A stretch of DNA of 64,000 nt from Moringa oleifera (lineage: Eukaryota; Streptophyta; Magnoliopsida; Brassicales; Moringaceae), in the NCBI GenBank assembly GCA_021397835.1, contig JAJFZO010000724.1, positions 1,773,001 through 1,837,000 of the forward strand. The letters are read 5' to 3'. The translations under genes were made by a program, and so were the position numbers. Shown piece by piece: positions 1 to 11,963 of the stretch. The notes beneath the pieces are model-generated. The model made no database searches, was not told where the DNA came from, and was given only the letters and a program-made list of their open reading frames with translations. Numbering within the stretch: the first letter of the stretch is position 1; every line of letters starts with the position of its first letter.

Positions 1-54
1 CTGATTGTGTAATTATTGGCAGGATGAAGATGATAGGTGCAAGTCTTACTCCGC

Positions 55-78
55 GGGGGGGGCGGCGGGGCGGGAGGG
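55..78 (+). other. G-rich block, potential G-quadruplex
   Basis: G-runs of 8, 2, 4, 3 and 3 are separated by single C or A bases. This meets the G3+N1-7 quadruplex pattern and stands out in AT-rich DNA. No gene is visible beside it, so its role is unknown. Confidence 0.5.
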
Positions 79-1559
79 AGCAAAGTGAAAAGCTAGTATA
101 GTGCTCTTGGTAGGCCTTCGTGAACCCATGCAATATTTCTCTCCCTTTCTTGTCTCTCTGTCACACAAATATGCATGTATTTTAGTTACCTGTTTGTACA
201 ACATCCTTTTTTGTATTATTGCAACCAAAGTGTTTCCCCGGTAACGCTGATGTTTTCTTCACAGCTTTAAGACATTTGGGGAGGCAAGAGGCATGGAAAT
301 GGTGAGAACCACTTCTGGAAGGTATCCATTTCACATTTTTTTTCCATATATAGATAAAAAGGGAAATCTCCTCTATTCCCTTTCCCCTTCTTCCCTTGTT
401 CTCGAATCCATTATAACAAAAAATGATAAAAAGTAATATAAATTTATTTTCCTCAAAAATAATCAAAGCATTGCGTTCTTCAATTGACCTTTTTTTGTTA
501 ATTTTGGTGGTTGGTTATTAAATTGGCCACATATTTTATCACCATCCGTATTTGTTAAAGTTTATTTTAACGAGTATTTAATTTATGTGTTGTTGTAAGG
601 AGCCTTTTCCTCCACATCCCTATTTGACACTTACAAAGATTAATAGCTTCAACAGTACAGTTAGGTCTCCTTGAATCACCCTTCCTTTACCCAGTGACCT
701 TGTTCCCAATCTCACGCAGAGTTGTGAGCAGGAACTTACATCATCCCAGATGTACCAGAGTACATTCTGTCCATTGTTCAACTAAGCTTTCCATTGCCAA
801 CTATTTGTTTTGCCTAGCAAATCCTGACATAACCTCAAAATGATGGATGACTTTTAGAATTTCTTTTCTGCTGTCATTAATTGTATGTATTTTGATTAAT
901 AAAATGGATCGATCATTTTGATTCAATTGAGTTGGCCCAACAACCCAACACACGCACTGTAATCTATTTGACATGGACCGTAATCCCTCATTACAACTGT
1001 CGTAGGATGATTAGTGCAAGTCTCTTAAGACTTGATAGTAATCTGCGTAAAGACAAGACAAGAGGTGCTATTATGGTTCCACCACTATGGTCTGTCATGG
1101 TGGCGTTAGTAATGAAGATAGTGTGGCTTAGAGTTAGAGGTGCCGTTTCAATCATTATCTTCCACACACCTTAATTAAATATAATAAGTTTTTAGTATTC
1201 ATTATATCAACCTAAAGAAGGATGAATGAGGCCAAGGGGACCCATAAAAGGAAAAGCTATGATTTTAAGATATTCTCAACAATGATTGGAATTTCATAGG
1301 CCATTTGCTTAATTCGTTTCCATATATTTAATGCTAACCTTGATATGTTCATCAAATGTCATTATTATAGGTTGGATCATCAAGCAACCCAAGATTAGGT
1401 TTTTGAATTTGGCCATATATCAAAGAAAGAGCCACGCTCGGCTTATGAATTTTTTTTTTTTTTACATAGATTTAAGTTTTGAATGCTACTTTAAGATTTA
1501 GAAATGAACAAGAATAAATAGGATTAGGCTACATAATTTTTTGAAAAATAATAATGATA

Positions 1560-2060
1560 TTAAAAAATAAATATCATTTAAAACTTTAATTTTTTATTCT
1601 CTCTAATCAATCTCTAACTCTTAAAATATATTTAAATAAACTCTTATTTATTGATTTTTTAAATTAAACTTTAATTTAAAATAATTATAAAAATTGATAA
1701 TTTTTTTATTAAAATGATTAGAAACCACTCAATAAATTCTATATTTTATTTCGATTTTATCTTTTAAATTTAAAAAAATTTCAACTAATCAGCTATTTTT
1801 AACAAATTTTTAATAGCATATTTTTTATAAAAAATATTTTCAATAGAAAAAAATTTGAATTTTTTTATGATGATAGCTTGAATAATTTTTTACATATATA
1901 AAAAATTATAAGTTAAAATTTATAGTAAAATATCTTTAATTTGAATATCTTTAATATTTAAACTTTTTAATAAAATTTAATTTGAATAAAATTAAAATAT
2001 TAAGATTTATTTAGATACTTTCTAAAAGTAAATATTTGATTGAAAAAAAAAGAAAATAAA
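1560..2060. repeat. AT-rich repeat related to the foldback element at 40.3-40.8 kb
   Basis: About 140 bases around 1880-2020 align by eye with about 40615-40755: the same order of short blocks, including TTGAATA, a TTTAAACTTTTT block and an AAAATT(C/T)AATTT block, with many substitutions. Upstream, 1855-1885 also resembles the inner arm near 40598-40625. It looks like an old, partial copy. Boundaries are approximate and low complexity inflates the similarity. Confidence 0.45.
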
Positions 2061-4282
2061 ATTTATGGTTCAAAATAATATTTTGATTTTTAATTTTTAA
2101 AAAAATAATATCATTTTAATAAAAATTTAAAATTTTTGCAACAAAATGACGTAATTTTGATAATATAAAAAATAAAATTAGTTTTAGATGAATGAAATTA
2201 ATTAAAACTTTGATTCGTAATTAATTCAATCAATCAAATTGATCCGATCTGATTTAAAACATTACGTATATTAAGCAAATATTTTTTTTGTTTTGTTAAT
2301 TAGAAAAAATTAAGTAAAACAAAACGAAATGTATACAAGCATTTTATAAATGATTTGAAAATGATATTTTTCATATCTTATTAATCAGTTCATTAATTTT
2401 TAGGTAAATATTAACAAATTGATTATATATATTTTTTAATTTAAATATCATCATTTTAATTTTTTTAATTGTGTATTCAAAATTTTAATTTGAACTCCAT
2501 GAAAATTTTAAAAATTAAAAATTTTGTGTAAAGAATTTTGATTTGAAATTCATGAACGTGAAAAAATGATCAAACTATAATAAAAAGTTAATAGTTAAAT
2601 TAACTTTACATCTTTAAAAATTTAAATATTTGTAAAAAATAGTTTTTTAATTAAAAATTATTTAAATTTAATGGATGAACTTAAAATTGAGTACAAAATC
2701 TGTTTAATTTATTTTAAAAATATTTCCACAATAAAAATATAATTAGTTTTACATAATCATTGGAGCCATAGATGCATAACTAAAAACATAAAATAATAAG
2801 ATGTAAATTGAAATTCAAGTAAATTTGAGGTTTTCCTTTTGATGTTTACCTTTAATTTATTAATAAATTGCTTACAACAAATTCTTAATTTTTATTTTTT
2901 AAGGGTAATGCCCCACTAATACCCAATTGTTTGTTCACTGAGTTTTCATAAATGTTCATCCTTGCTTTTGGTAGTTTAGTCTTTGGTTGTGACCTTAAAA
3001 TACTGTAAATGAAAATATGATTTGCAGCATAAAAAATGTAATTCTTGCACTTTTCCCTTTTAATAATATAACATTATTTTTATAACAAAAGTACATACTT
3101 TAATATTTTGTTAATATGAATTGTCACCTTTTCTCTATATTGCACAGAATTTTTAAATAACAAAAGGTTGTCATTTTTTTTTCTCGAGAAGTCTTTTTCT
3201 TTTTTTAATCCCTCAAAATGGACAATAGACTTGTTGAGATTCTTTACCTGTTGGGGCTGTGCTCAACAGAGTCTCAGTGGGTGTACAGATCATCCAGGCC
3301 AATTTCTAAATGAAGTGAGCCCATGTCCACACCAAGTGACAACCCAGCTAAGATCTTCTAAGCCCATCAGGCCTTTTTTTCCGACACAGAACATTAAACA
3401 TGCAATGCAGCTTGTCACAATAATTTTGATTACTTCTATAGTTGATGCTTTCAAAAATTCATAGGTGGCAATGCAACAACTTGAGACCGAGGGATGAACA
3501 TTTTGCCCATCAGGAAGAAAGAAATATGCGGAGTTTGATGAAGCTCTTGTGCTTGAATTAGTAAACATTTTGATATGGTTACAGGAATTCTCGTTGCGAA
3601 TTAGATGCTTGTCATATCAATCAAGCTTGAATTTTCAAAGTTGGTCACATTACCATTATAAGATGCCTTTCGTCACTTTTTGAGCAGAAACTTAATTCAA
3701 TATTTTACAACACAGTAAATTGTGTGGACAGCATAAATATATAATTTAATCATCGGAATGAGACAGAAAATAAACCATGTTCCTTTATTTACTTTATAGC
3801 TCCTATGGCTACTTAACTGTATTGTGTTACAGCTACCAATGTGGCAGCCCACGTGGTCAAAAGGGACAAATCTGAAGCCTAAGGCCCTACATTTTCATTA
3901 TTTAATGGAACAACTGAATGAATTTGGAATGATTTATACAGTGATTTGGGTGTATCAGTAGCCTGTCCTTAGCATTGTAAGCCGTGAATCGATACAAAGT
4001 ACAAACCACCTAAACGTTGGTGTCAAACTACAACATCGTAACCAACAAAGTATCGCAAGACACAGAAAGCCGGCAGTTGCCCACTTTGTATTAGCTGTTA
4101 AGCTAGGCAACGATGAACAAATATACCATCACTTGCAGGACATGGATTTCCCAAAATGTCTACTTTGGAAGTAAAGCAGCAGATTCAAACATTAAGAAAC
4201 AAGAACGTCCTCTATACATTGCCTGACACACAGATATACTGGGAAAGAGGAGACAGAAAGACTCAACAAGGAGCAAGAACAG

Positions 4283-5836
4283 ATGGATACGCCACAGCAC
4301 AAGATTAAGGTCAGCCATTTTAGCCATCATCATCCGTTGCAGTGTGCTAACACATCAACCACTGGAGGCATTACCTGTTCCGCTTGCAACCTTGATATAC
4401 TGTCTGGGAACTACTATTATTATTGTGAATCCTGCTCCTTTTACCTCCACCAAGCATGCTATAACATGCCTAGAAAAACCAGACATCCTGGGCACCATGA
4501 TCACTGTTTGACCCTCCTTGTAATGCCTTCGTCTGTCACGGGTACCTTCAAGTGTAAGGCCTGTGGACATCACATCAGTGGCTTCTACTACAACTGTGCA
4601 GAATGTAATGTTTATTACCATATCTTATGTTCAGTTCTGCAGCTGTCTGTTGCAATTGCTTCCCACCCTCATGCTCTAGAGCTAGAATTCTCATTCCCGT
4701 ATGATTCCAAGTGTGACTTGTGTGGAAAACCCTGCTACGGCGGATGGCTATATAGGTGTCACTTGTGTGAGTTTGATACACATCTTGCTTGTGCCATGTC
4801 CAATCAAACAACACAGAGTCTTCAACAATTATGTGCACCAGTACCTGACCCTCTTAGAAGACAATTCAATGAGCTGATGCAGTTGGTCGTTCAAGGAGCT
4901 GGTAGGGGTTCCAGGGAGGAGAATAGCCAAGAAGTCGATCAAACTGCGCCGACTGGGTGGGATGAGAGATTGCATGGTAATAAAGACAAGCATAGCATGA
5001 GACGTTGCTGGATCAGAGGACCCAAATCATGCCCACCACCAGATGTACCATTGGAAGATACTGATCGAAAAAGTCCACTTTCTGGCGAGCTGAGTACAAC
5101 CCCAAGCTATCAGTTCAGTGATGCATTTTTTTCAGTAGACTTGGCCAAATCTTACTCAAGTTGTCATCAGACGAATCAGACAAGAACGGAATCTCTGTGT
5201 GACGGTAAAAATGTTGTTGCCACAGTCAAGGAAACAATTAGCTATACAAATAGGATGATGCTGGAGAGGATCATGAGCAATTTAGAACCATCCAAAGGAG
5301 AAGTCTATCATGTTAACAAGCCGGGTTTTGATTTCCAAATCATTGGTCTGCCGAGTGGAATCACCGAGGCGTTCTTTGTTGAAGGTCCCACTCATACTTG
5401 GGAGGAACTGAGCCAAAAGGACAACAAGAAGAGGACAAATTATTCCAGAGGTAGCTCAGCCATTAAAGATCGTCAGAGCGCAAAATCGGACACAGTAAGT
5501 TCAACTATAAAAAGACTACTTATAACCAGTTGTTTCCCTTTCTTCAAAAGTTAAATTATGGGTTTAATCAAGTTTTCAAGCTTTTAATGAGTAGGAGTAG
5601 ACCATTTGCTTTAAGAAAGTAAACCTGTACTAATATAATAAGTTGAAGCACCAGTAATAATTTGCCCATGTCCCAGTGCCTTTCAAATGGGGTGTAGTTA
5701 TCCGTTTGGAAAATCTAGAGTTTTCGAGCATCAAGGAAAAGCAAGCATAATTCTGATGTTTCCTCCATGTTTGCAGGATGATGCAGGATGTTACTTTTGG
5801 TGCAAGCTCCTCCAATGCTGCCATTCTCCCCGGTAA
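4283..5836 (+). CDS. DC1-domain (Cys/His-rich C1-like) protein, two exons
   Basis: A plant-specific zinc-binding protein with three DC1 (C1-like) repeats in its N-terminal half, at roughly residues 12-62, 68-119 and 127-175. Each has the spaced His/Cys ligands, with motifs such as CSACN, CESCSFYLHQAC, CKACG and CDLCGKPC. DC1 proteins are often linked to stress or hormone responses, but the role of this one cannot be told. Residues 176-404 are polar and match no domain I know. The start fits a purine-rich context (ACAGATGGA). The frame can run on to 5554, but a GTAAGT donor follows codon 404 at 5495 and a pyrimidine-rich TTTGCAG acceptor ends at 5776. Joining 4283-5494 to 5777-5836 keeps the frame and ends in a Cys-rich tail, DDAGCYFWCKLLQCC. 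The unspliced form would end in a non-cysteine tail of the same total length (423 aa). No neighbour suggests an operon-like unit. Confidence 0.8.
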
Positions 5837-8800
5837 CAAAAAAATATAGGTTACCCATGATACAAGACCATAAAGTGGAAGCAGTTCCAAGTTTCAACCC
5901 ATAAAGAGTTAGATATGTATCCTAATTATCCTGCATCGTCATACTATATACTTGTGCAAATGGCAAAACCAGAAAAAATGAATTGACGAAGTCATTAGTT
6001 TTTGAAATCTTGGTCTTTCATCTCAATGATTTTGTATGCCTGCATGTGTTAGGATCAGAAGGTGAGACACTCCTGGTTAATAATTATTCCTCGTTGTTGC
6101 ATAAAATGAAGTATTTGAAACGTTTTCTTAAGGAAGAAATAGAAAAACTTTAGTACAGAAGAGAAAAGGTTTTACTGAATATTTGATGTCAAGAGGCATC
6201 AAATCCAAGCAAAAGGGTTGGCTTATTTGTCCTTAAAACCAGTCAAGGCAACTGAGTTGCCCTTGTGAATAGCTAGCTCTACCACATCAGCTTGATAACA
6301 GCAAAAGATTAATTGTTCATCAGCTTCCGCATCAATCAGCAAGATTCTCAGATGATCTATTTTCACAGGTTTGCATTATGTGAAGCAGACAAGAAAAACC
6401 ACTAAAGATTGTTTGGTTAAGCATTTAGGAATTGACCTGGCTTGATAAGAAGCTCTAGTTAATAAGGCCTATTTTCTCTGCTTCTATCTTAAGTGAATCC
6501 TATGTGTTACATGAAGATGCAAACTGGGGAATTTCTCTTTGATTGATGCAGGTTATTGTTTCCTTTGAGCTACTCTGCTAATCACATATCTATATGATCT
6601 TCCACATAATTCAGCTTTATTATAATGATTTTGTCAACTGGATTATCTCCTGGGAAGATAGCCTAGAAAAGAATATATTGCCTGCTGGGACCAAGACATT
6701 GTTGCATTTCCGGGGAGAGAAATTTTATGAAAATAACAGAAAAAGATAATTCATATTTCCTCTCTCATTATCAATTCAATACGAAATTCAAGCTTGTGGA
6801 TTACCATGAAGCTTACTATATAACTTGTGAATCCAGGCTGCAACACTCGGATGCCATATGGGAAATAGACATTCAACAAGACAGCTTCCTGAAGCCGTAG
6901 GCTCCACTAAATGGCCAACTATTATCTCCAATGATTGTGGGTTTTTCTTAATTATTAGGTTGCTAAAGTTAAATTTGATATTAGTGTTTGTGCCTGGTAC
7001 CAGCTTGGCAATACTGCCATTGCTATTGCCATTTGTACTTTCTGCTGGCTGTTACCTTTAATTAGGTCAATAAGAAAACTGGAGCGCATAAAACTCTCCT
7101 TCGGCATATCCCTTGATCACACATAGATATCCAAAAAGCAAGCCATTTTGGTCTCTCCACATGGGAATCCTTGACAAAAGCCGGCTGCTGGGCCAATTCA
7201 GTCCTCATAAATCTTTTGGGCATAACAATTTGAACACAATCAGCTCATTATGATTTTCAAAATTTTATGTTAATAATATAGGGTAATTACCACCCATTAA
7301 GCTTCATTTCAATTTTGACACCATTGCTTTCTCCTTTTGTATTTCCTTGTTCTTCTGGTTCTTTTTTATGCATTTTCTCTGAGTTACTCGGGGCCAAGTT
7401 GCTAGATTGAGGTTGTACCGACTAAACCAAAAACAGTCATTAATTTGGCTACCATATCTATTTTTCTTCTCAGGCTGTTAAGATTTTGCAGCCTATGAGA
7501 AAAGTACAGCTCAACAAGAAAACTGACACTTAGGCATCAAGGCATGCTACTTGAAGCAGCTCGCCATCAACCCTTTGTGGCATAGCTAGTCAATGACAGA
7601 GGCCCAACATCCAAACCTTACCCCCGTGTTGAAATTCTGCCAATTTGTGACGTCGCCCACAAGCATACATGAGGCCCAAAGCAACACAGGGCCAATAAAA
7701 ATCCAAATTGGTTGGAGATGGAAACATCTTCTGTCTTTCTACCTTAGCCCTTACTCCACACGATCATCATTAGGGACAATCTTTATTTGGCATTGATGTT
7801 AAGCTCCTGTATTAGTCAACCTTAATCAAACTTAATTATGGAACCTTATTATTCATCACTGTCCGAACCATTCTTCACCAATGCTCTCATAAATGTACAT
7901 TTTTTATACCCATAAACCATCAGTAACTTGGTCATTCAAATATTTTTGAGAGCTCTTCAACTACAAACCGTACATTTTAATGACAGGCTATTTACTCTGC
8001 ATTTCAGTGTACTCTGTTGAAAATAAAAACACAAGTCCAATCTTGGTAAAAGTAAAGAGCATTCAGAAGTCTTACTTCCCATAATTATCTTTTCTTTCTT
8101 GTGTTCCTCGTGAGCTGTAAGCAGCACATGCTTCATGCTTTCTGAAACTCTTAATCGTACAGTGCTCCAAACACCAATTATACGTGTTTGATATTTATGA
8201 GTGTATATAACCAAAGAAAATATAACACAACTCTAATATAATTACTTATCATATAAAAAAATATATAAAAATTATCTTTTAGTTATTTTAGTGCCTCATA
8301 TTAAGATGATTGAAAGATTTAAATATTGTAAAAGTAATCTCAAAGCAAAACGACATCTATAATGTAATATGAATCAAAGGCAATAGAGTATTCATACCCA
8401 TTAGATAAATATCAAATTAATTAATCCTTTGTTTCATTCTTACTCGTTTATGCATTCCAATTTCTCTCTGTATGTAGCACTTGAGAATAATAACATGCAC
8501 TGTTAAGACCTTTCTATAAGGTAAAAAAATAGCTCAATATATTGGAGAATGTATTAACCCTATAACCTTTCTAAGGATATCAATATCATCATATGCCGCA
8601 TTCTCAGTAACGACTAATATAATGAATGTCTCACTAATACACAGATGCATACACATATATGTATGTAATGATAATAAATAAGTGGCATTAAGCTTCATTT
8701 TAATTTCCGTCCTTAAAACAACAACACCTGGAGAAAAGAAAATGAGAAACTCTCTAGCTATTTACCCATTTACCTATGAGTCAATTTTTTTGGCAAACTT

Positions 8801-9476
8801 TTCATATCAAAGTTGATTACAGGTAAGGTGCATCAATCAACAAGCTAAGTAAGAGTGCCAATTAACTGTCTCAATAATATCAATATCCCTCTTGACACGT
8901 AGAAGTTTATCCAGTTCATGCACATACCGACCTCAAATCTGGTCAACATGTAAGTCAGTATAAGAAAGTTGTAACTTTCTATCTCTCATTCTTCATATTA
9001 ATTTATCTTTGTTTCTTTACCAAGAATTTCAATGGCATGTGAGATGGGCAACTCCACCAGGTTCTTCTCAAGCTATTCAATTTGTGATTAGTCAAAAAGA
9101 GCAACAGTAACTACCTAACTAGGGTCTCCTGAGTACTGAGGTGGTTCCCCACATAATATAATTAATTATTATTTAATCCCTTATGCATACATTTCTTTGC
9201 ATTAAACTGAGATTGAAGTCTCATGATCTCATCAGACTTCTTTAATATTAAACCCATCACTCACAAAACAAAAGCATTGAGCAAATGATTAAGAAAAGAA
9301 GGGAATGATATATATAAACAACAATACTTTATCAAGCATATGTTATTCATTGAGCATCTCAAACACAAAATGCAAAGCTGAAAGCAGTTCAACTATTTGT
9401 AATAACATAGTAAACATCAAACCTTCCAATATGTTTCACTCAAATACTCTGTGACCTTCCCTCATCATATGCTGTA
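5837..9476. other. Intergenic region, no supported gene
   Basis: This stretch separates the DC1 gene from the 3' end of the WRC gene. It has only short frames without recognisable domains. Part of 5837-6400 is probably 3' UTR of the DC1 gene. I see no RNA gene or transposon termini. Confidence 0.5.
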
Positions 9477-11326
9477 CTACTTCTCATTATCTGTCACTGC
9501 AACTGCATTGTTTGTTTGACCCAGCAAGCTGCTTATGGAACGAGCTTTCACCATACCGAGCTTCAATCTCTTCTTGGTGCTTGTTAATGGCTTCTCATCC
9601 TCTTCATTTCCATTTTTACCATCGTCGTCAGCTGAGGATGCACCCTTTTGCGGTCTTTCTTGTGTTGATGAAGATCTGGCGAGTGGCTCGGTGTCTTTCT
9701 TCTTGGGTACATTACTAGTCAAGGATCGGCTTCGAACACTAGTCATGCTTCGCAGTCTACCCTTACCCAAGTGATGCTCGCAAAGAGAATAACCCACAAG
9801 GGTTTGTTGGCAACACCTCCATCCTCTCCCATTAACACGACTGCACCTCGACCCCTCCATAAGTGCACCACCTCTAGCTCTCTTTTTGGTGCCACCGGTT
9901 GTACTGTCGATGTCCCCTTTTGCTTCTTTTTCTTCCTTCTCATTGTCATTGTGTTGCACACATTTCTTGTTCATTTTGGTCTTCATCTTGCCATTCACTT
10001 TCTTATCTTTCTCCTTTATCGTATCTTCGCTGGCTCTCCTCTCGAAGCTCCCTCTTCTCTTCTTTAGCGGAAATACTTTCTCTCCCTCGTACCATCTCCC
10101 AAAAGCTACGGCGCCACCAAACAACACAGCAACACAAAACAACAACGACGACGACAAACAAAACTTACAATCACCAACCTGTGGCAATGATTTTGTTTTC
10201 TTTGAATAGCTTTGAAGTTATCATATAATGATCTGTGTACCTTGTTGAGGACTAGACTGTGGAAGAATCTCACTACCCACATCTGCACCCAAATTGCTTT
10301 TCTTCCTAAAAACCGCAACAAACGCAGAAGATCCGCAGCCACAAACATAAATCTCACACACAAAAGTAAAATCACCAAGAAAAAATGATAAAAGGAGAAA
10401 ACGAGTGCAAGATAGAGCAAGATGTATACTGTAACTGGGGACCAGCATGCTAACGTGCACCGCATGGGAGCATATTAGTTAAGCCAACACAGAGAAAAAG
10501 AAAGGCTTCGCTAGATTTAGATTAGATGGGAAGGTATGGTGGCTAGCCAAAGCTGATATAAAAACACCTAAACAGTATTTCCACTTACAGTATTTTTTCC
10601 CTTTTCAATTTTTATTCTCTTTGGTTGGTAAAATCAATTTTATGGGCCTCCTTCTCTCTTTCTGTTTTCACCTTTTTACTACAAGATTCATGAAACAAGA
10701 GAAGAACATGGATTTTTAACTTTCTTTTATTTTTCCTAGCCCTCTTTTCCTTTCTTACCTGGTATCATTACTCCTCTCTCCTTCTTCCCCTATCTCCTCC
10801 TTCTCTTCCTTCTGCAACAAAACCTACAAATAAAATCACAGCGAAGATATAGGATTCTGTGGACGGAAGCCTTAACGGGTGCAAATTAAATCACAGAGCA
10901 AATCAACAAAAATGCCTCTTTTTCTCACATTCAAGACATGTAAGAGCACAAGTGCACTTCCATAAAACGCCCGCATAATTATCTGATAAGTAGAAATGAG
11001 AAAAAGGGCAACTTGGTTCAGCTTATACTAACCGTAGAATCCTTCGCCTTCTCCATCTCATGTGCTGCGCCAGCATCTGAGGAATCAAAGCCGTTGGCAC
11101 CTCCACCGATCGGTTGATTTCGATGATCAGACGGCTGACAATCGAGGTGGGCAATTGTATCAGTTCGTTGAGAGGAGATACAATCTTCATGTGGGTAGCT
11201 GTTGCTGGTGCTGCTGCTGTGCAGTTGCAGTTGCACCATCGGTGACCGGTTAAGGTGGGGATCTGAAAGAGGCACAGGAGAGAGAGAAGGGAGAGGAAAC
11301 AGCACCTGTCTTTTCCGGATCCTCAT
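9477..11326 (-). CDS. WRC-domain nuclear protein, two exons
   Basis: Exon 1 (11326 down to about 11033) begins MRIRKRQVLFPLPSLSPVPL and is rich in Ser, Pro and His. Exon 2 ends at 9477 and carries a basic stretch (PLKKRRGSFERR), acidic and Lys-rich linkers, and a WRC zinc-binding motif (RCSRVNGRGWRC, then C..HH in SLCEHH) followed by a basic tail. WRC is the DNA-binding and nuclear-targeting motif found in growth-regulating factors, but I see no QLQ domain and no miR396-like site after the WRC motif. This is therefore a WRC-only protein, probably nuclear and possibly regulatory. The splice is ambiguous. Donor 11032 with the acceptor before 10178 is in frame but adds a hydrophobic stretch. A donor four bases further downstream joined to the acceptor after the T-rich tract near 10120 gives KDSTVTFGRWYEGEK, which looks more natural. 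Confidence 0.8.
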
Positions 11327-11343
11327 CGGTGCAAAACAAGATC

Positions 11344-11963
11344 ACTCCCTCTCTCTCTCTCTATGTTTCTATAAAAGATTTGATGTATGAGAAGAGACCC
11401 AACACATAACAAGCGCGCACACACAGAGAGAAAAGAAATGATCTTTTCAAGGTCAGATTTCACTGTGAGAGAGAGAGAGAGAGAGAGATAGAGAGTGCAA
11501 AACCCAAATGCTACTACAACATCAAGACCAAGAAAAATTGTTTCTTTGCTTTATTAATAACACACACACACTCTCTCTCTCTCTATTTATCTATCTATAT
11601 ATCTAAAGTATGTGAGTGTTGTCTCTCTCTAACTTTTACTTGTTGCACCACGGAAAGAAGGGAATAGTACTGGAGGGATGGGGTTTGCACGTGCGGAGAA
11701 GAATTGAGGGGTGGGGCACGTGCGGGGACAGGTTGAAGAGGTAGCCGGTGGGAAGGGGGAATCAGGCAGGGTACGGACGAGGGAAGGGAGAGAACTCAGA
11801 GAAGGGGGTGCCAGGGTGGAACTGAGAGAGAGAATACAAAATGATGGGAGTGGGTAGTTTTATCGTTTATACTTTTTAGAAACAGATGGGTGGGTCCCAT
11901 TTACAGCCCCACACTCCCTCTCTCTCTTAACAACGACCAAGATGCTCTCTCTCTCTCTCTCTC
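11344..11963. repeat. CT/GA microsatellites upstream of the WRC gene
   Basis: Several dinucleotide tracts lie just upstream of the start codon: CT near 11346-11362, GA at about 11467-11488, AC then CT at about 11560-11583, GA near 11824 and CT at about 11944-11963. Transcribed leftward, the nearest tracts would fall in the 5' leader, a common place for GA/CT repeats in plant genes. Confidence 0.75.
11688..11722 (-). promoter_or_regulatory. Paired G-boxes (GCACGTGCGG twice) upstream of the WRC gene
   Basis: The ten-base word GCACGTGCGG occurs twice 29 bases apart, with CACGTG cores at 11688-11693 and 11717-11722, about 360-395 bases upstream of the WRC start codon. CACGTG is the core site of plant bHLH and bZIP factors. 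Binding is inferred from sequence only. Confidence 0.45.

Larger units (their letters stand above)
1..4282. other. Intergenic region, no supported gene
   Basis: No open frame here looks like a conserved protein; the longest frames (for example 932-1174 and 3168-3464) have no recognisable domain. The left end contains a very G-rich block at 55-78. From about 1440 to 2900 the DNA is extremely AT-rich and includes a diverged relative of the foldback repeat at 40293-40823. The last 200 bases before 4283 are more balanced in composition and probably include the promoter and leader of the DC1 gene. Confidence 0.6.

Noticed and set aside
932..1174. 80-codon + frame as a gene
   Set aside because: No recognisable domain, no promoter or splice signals, and composition like its flanks.
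4355..4838. Minus-strand frames of 87-88 codons
   Set aside because: Shadows of the DC1 repeats, without any domain of their own.
9700..9800. Growth-regulating factor (GRF) identity and a miR396 site
   Set aside because: No QLQ domain in either exon and no miR396-complementary sequence after the WRC motif.
9512..10228. Several + strand frames of 68-109 codons
   Set aside because: They are antisense shadows of the WRC exon; the minus frame has the domain and the splice sites.
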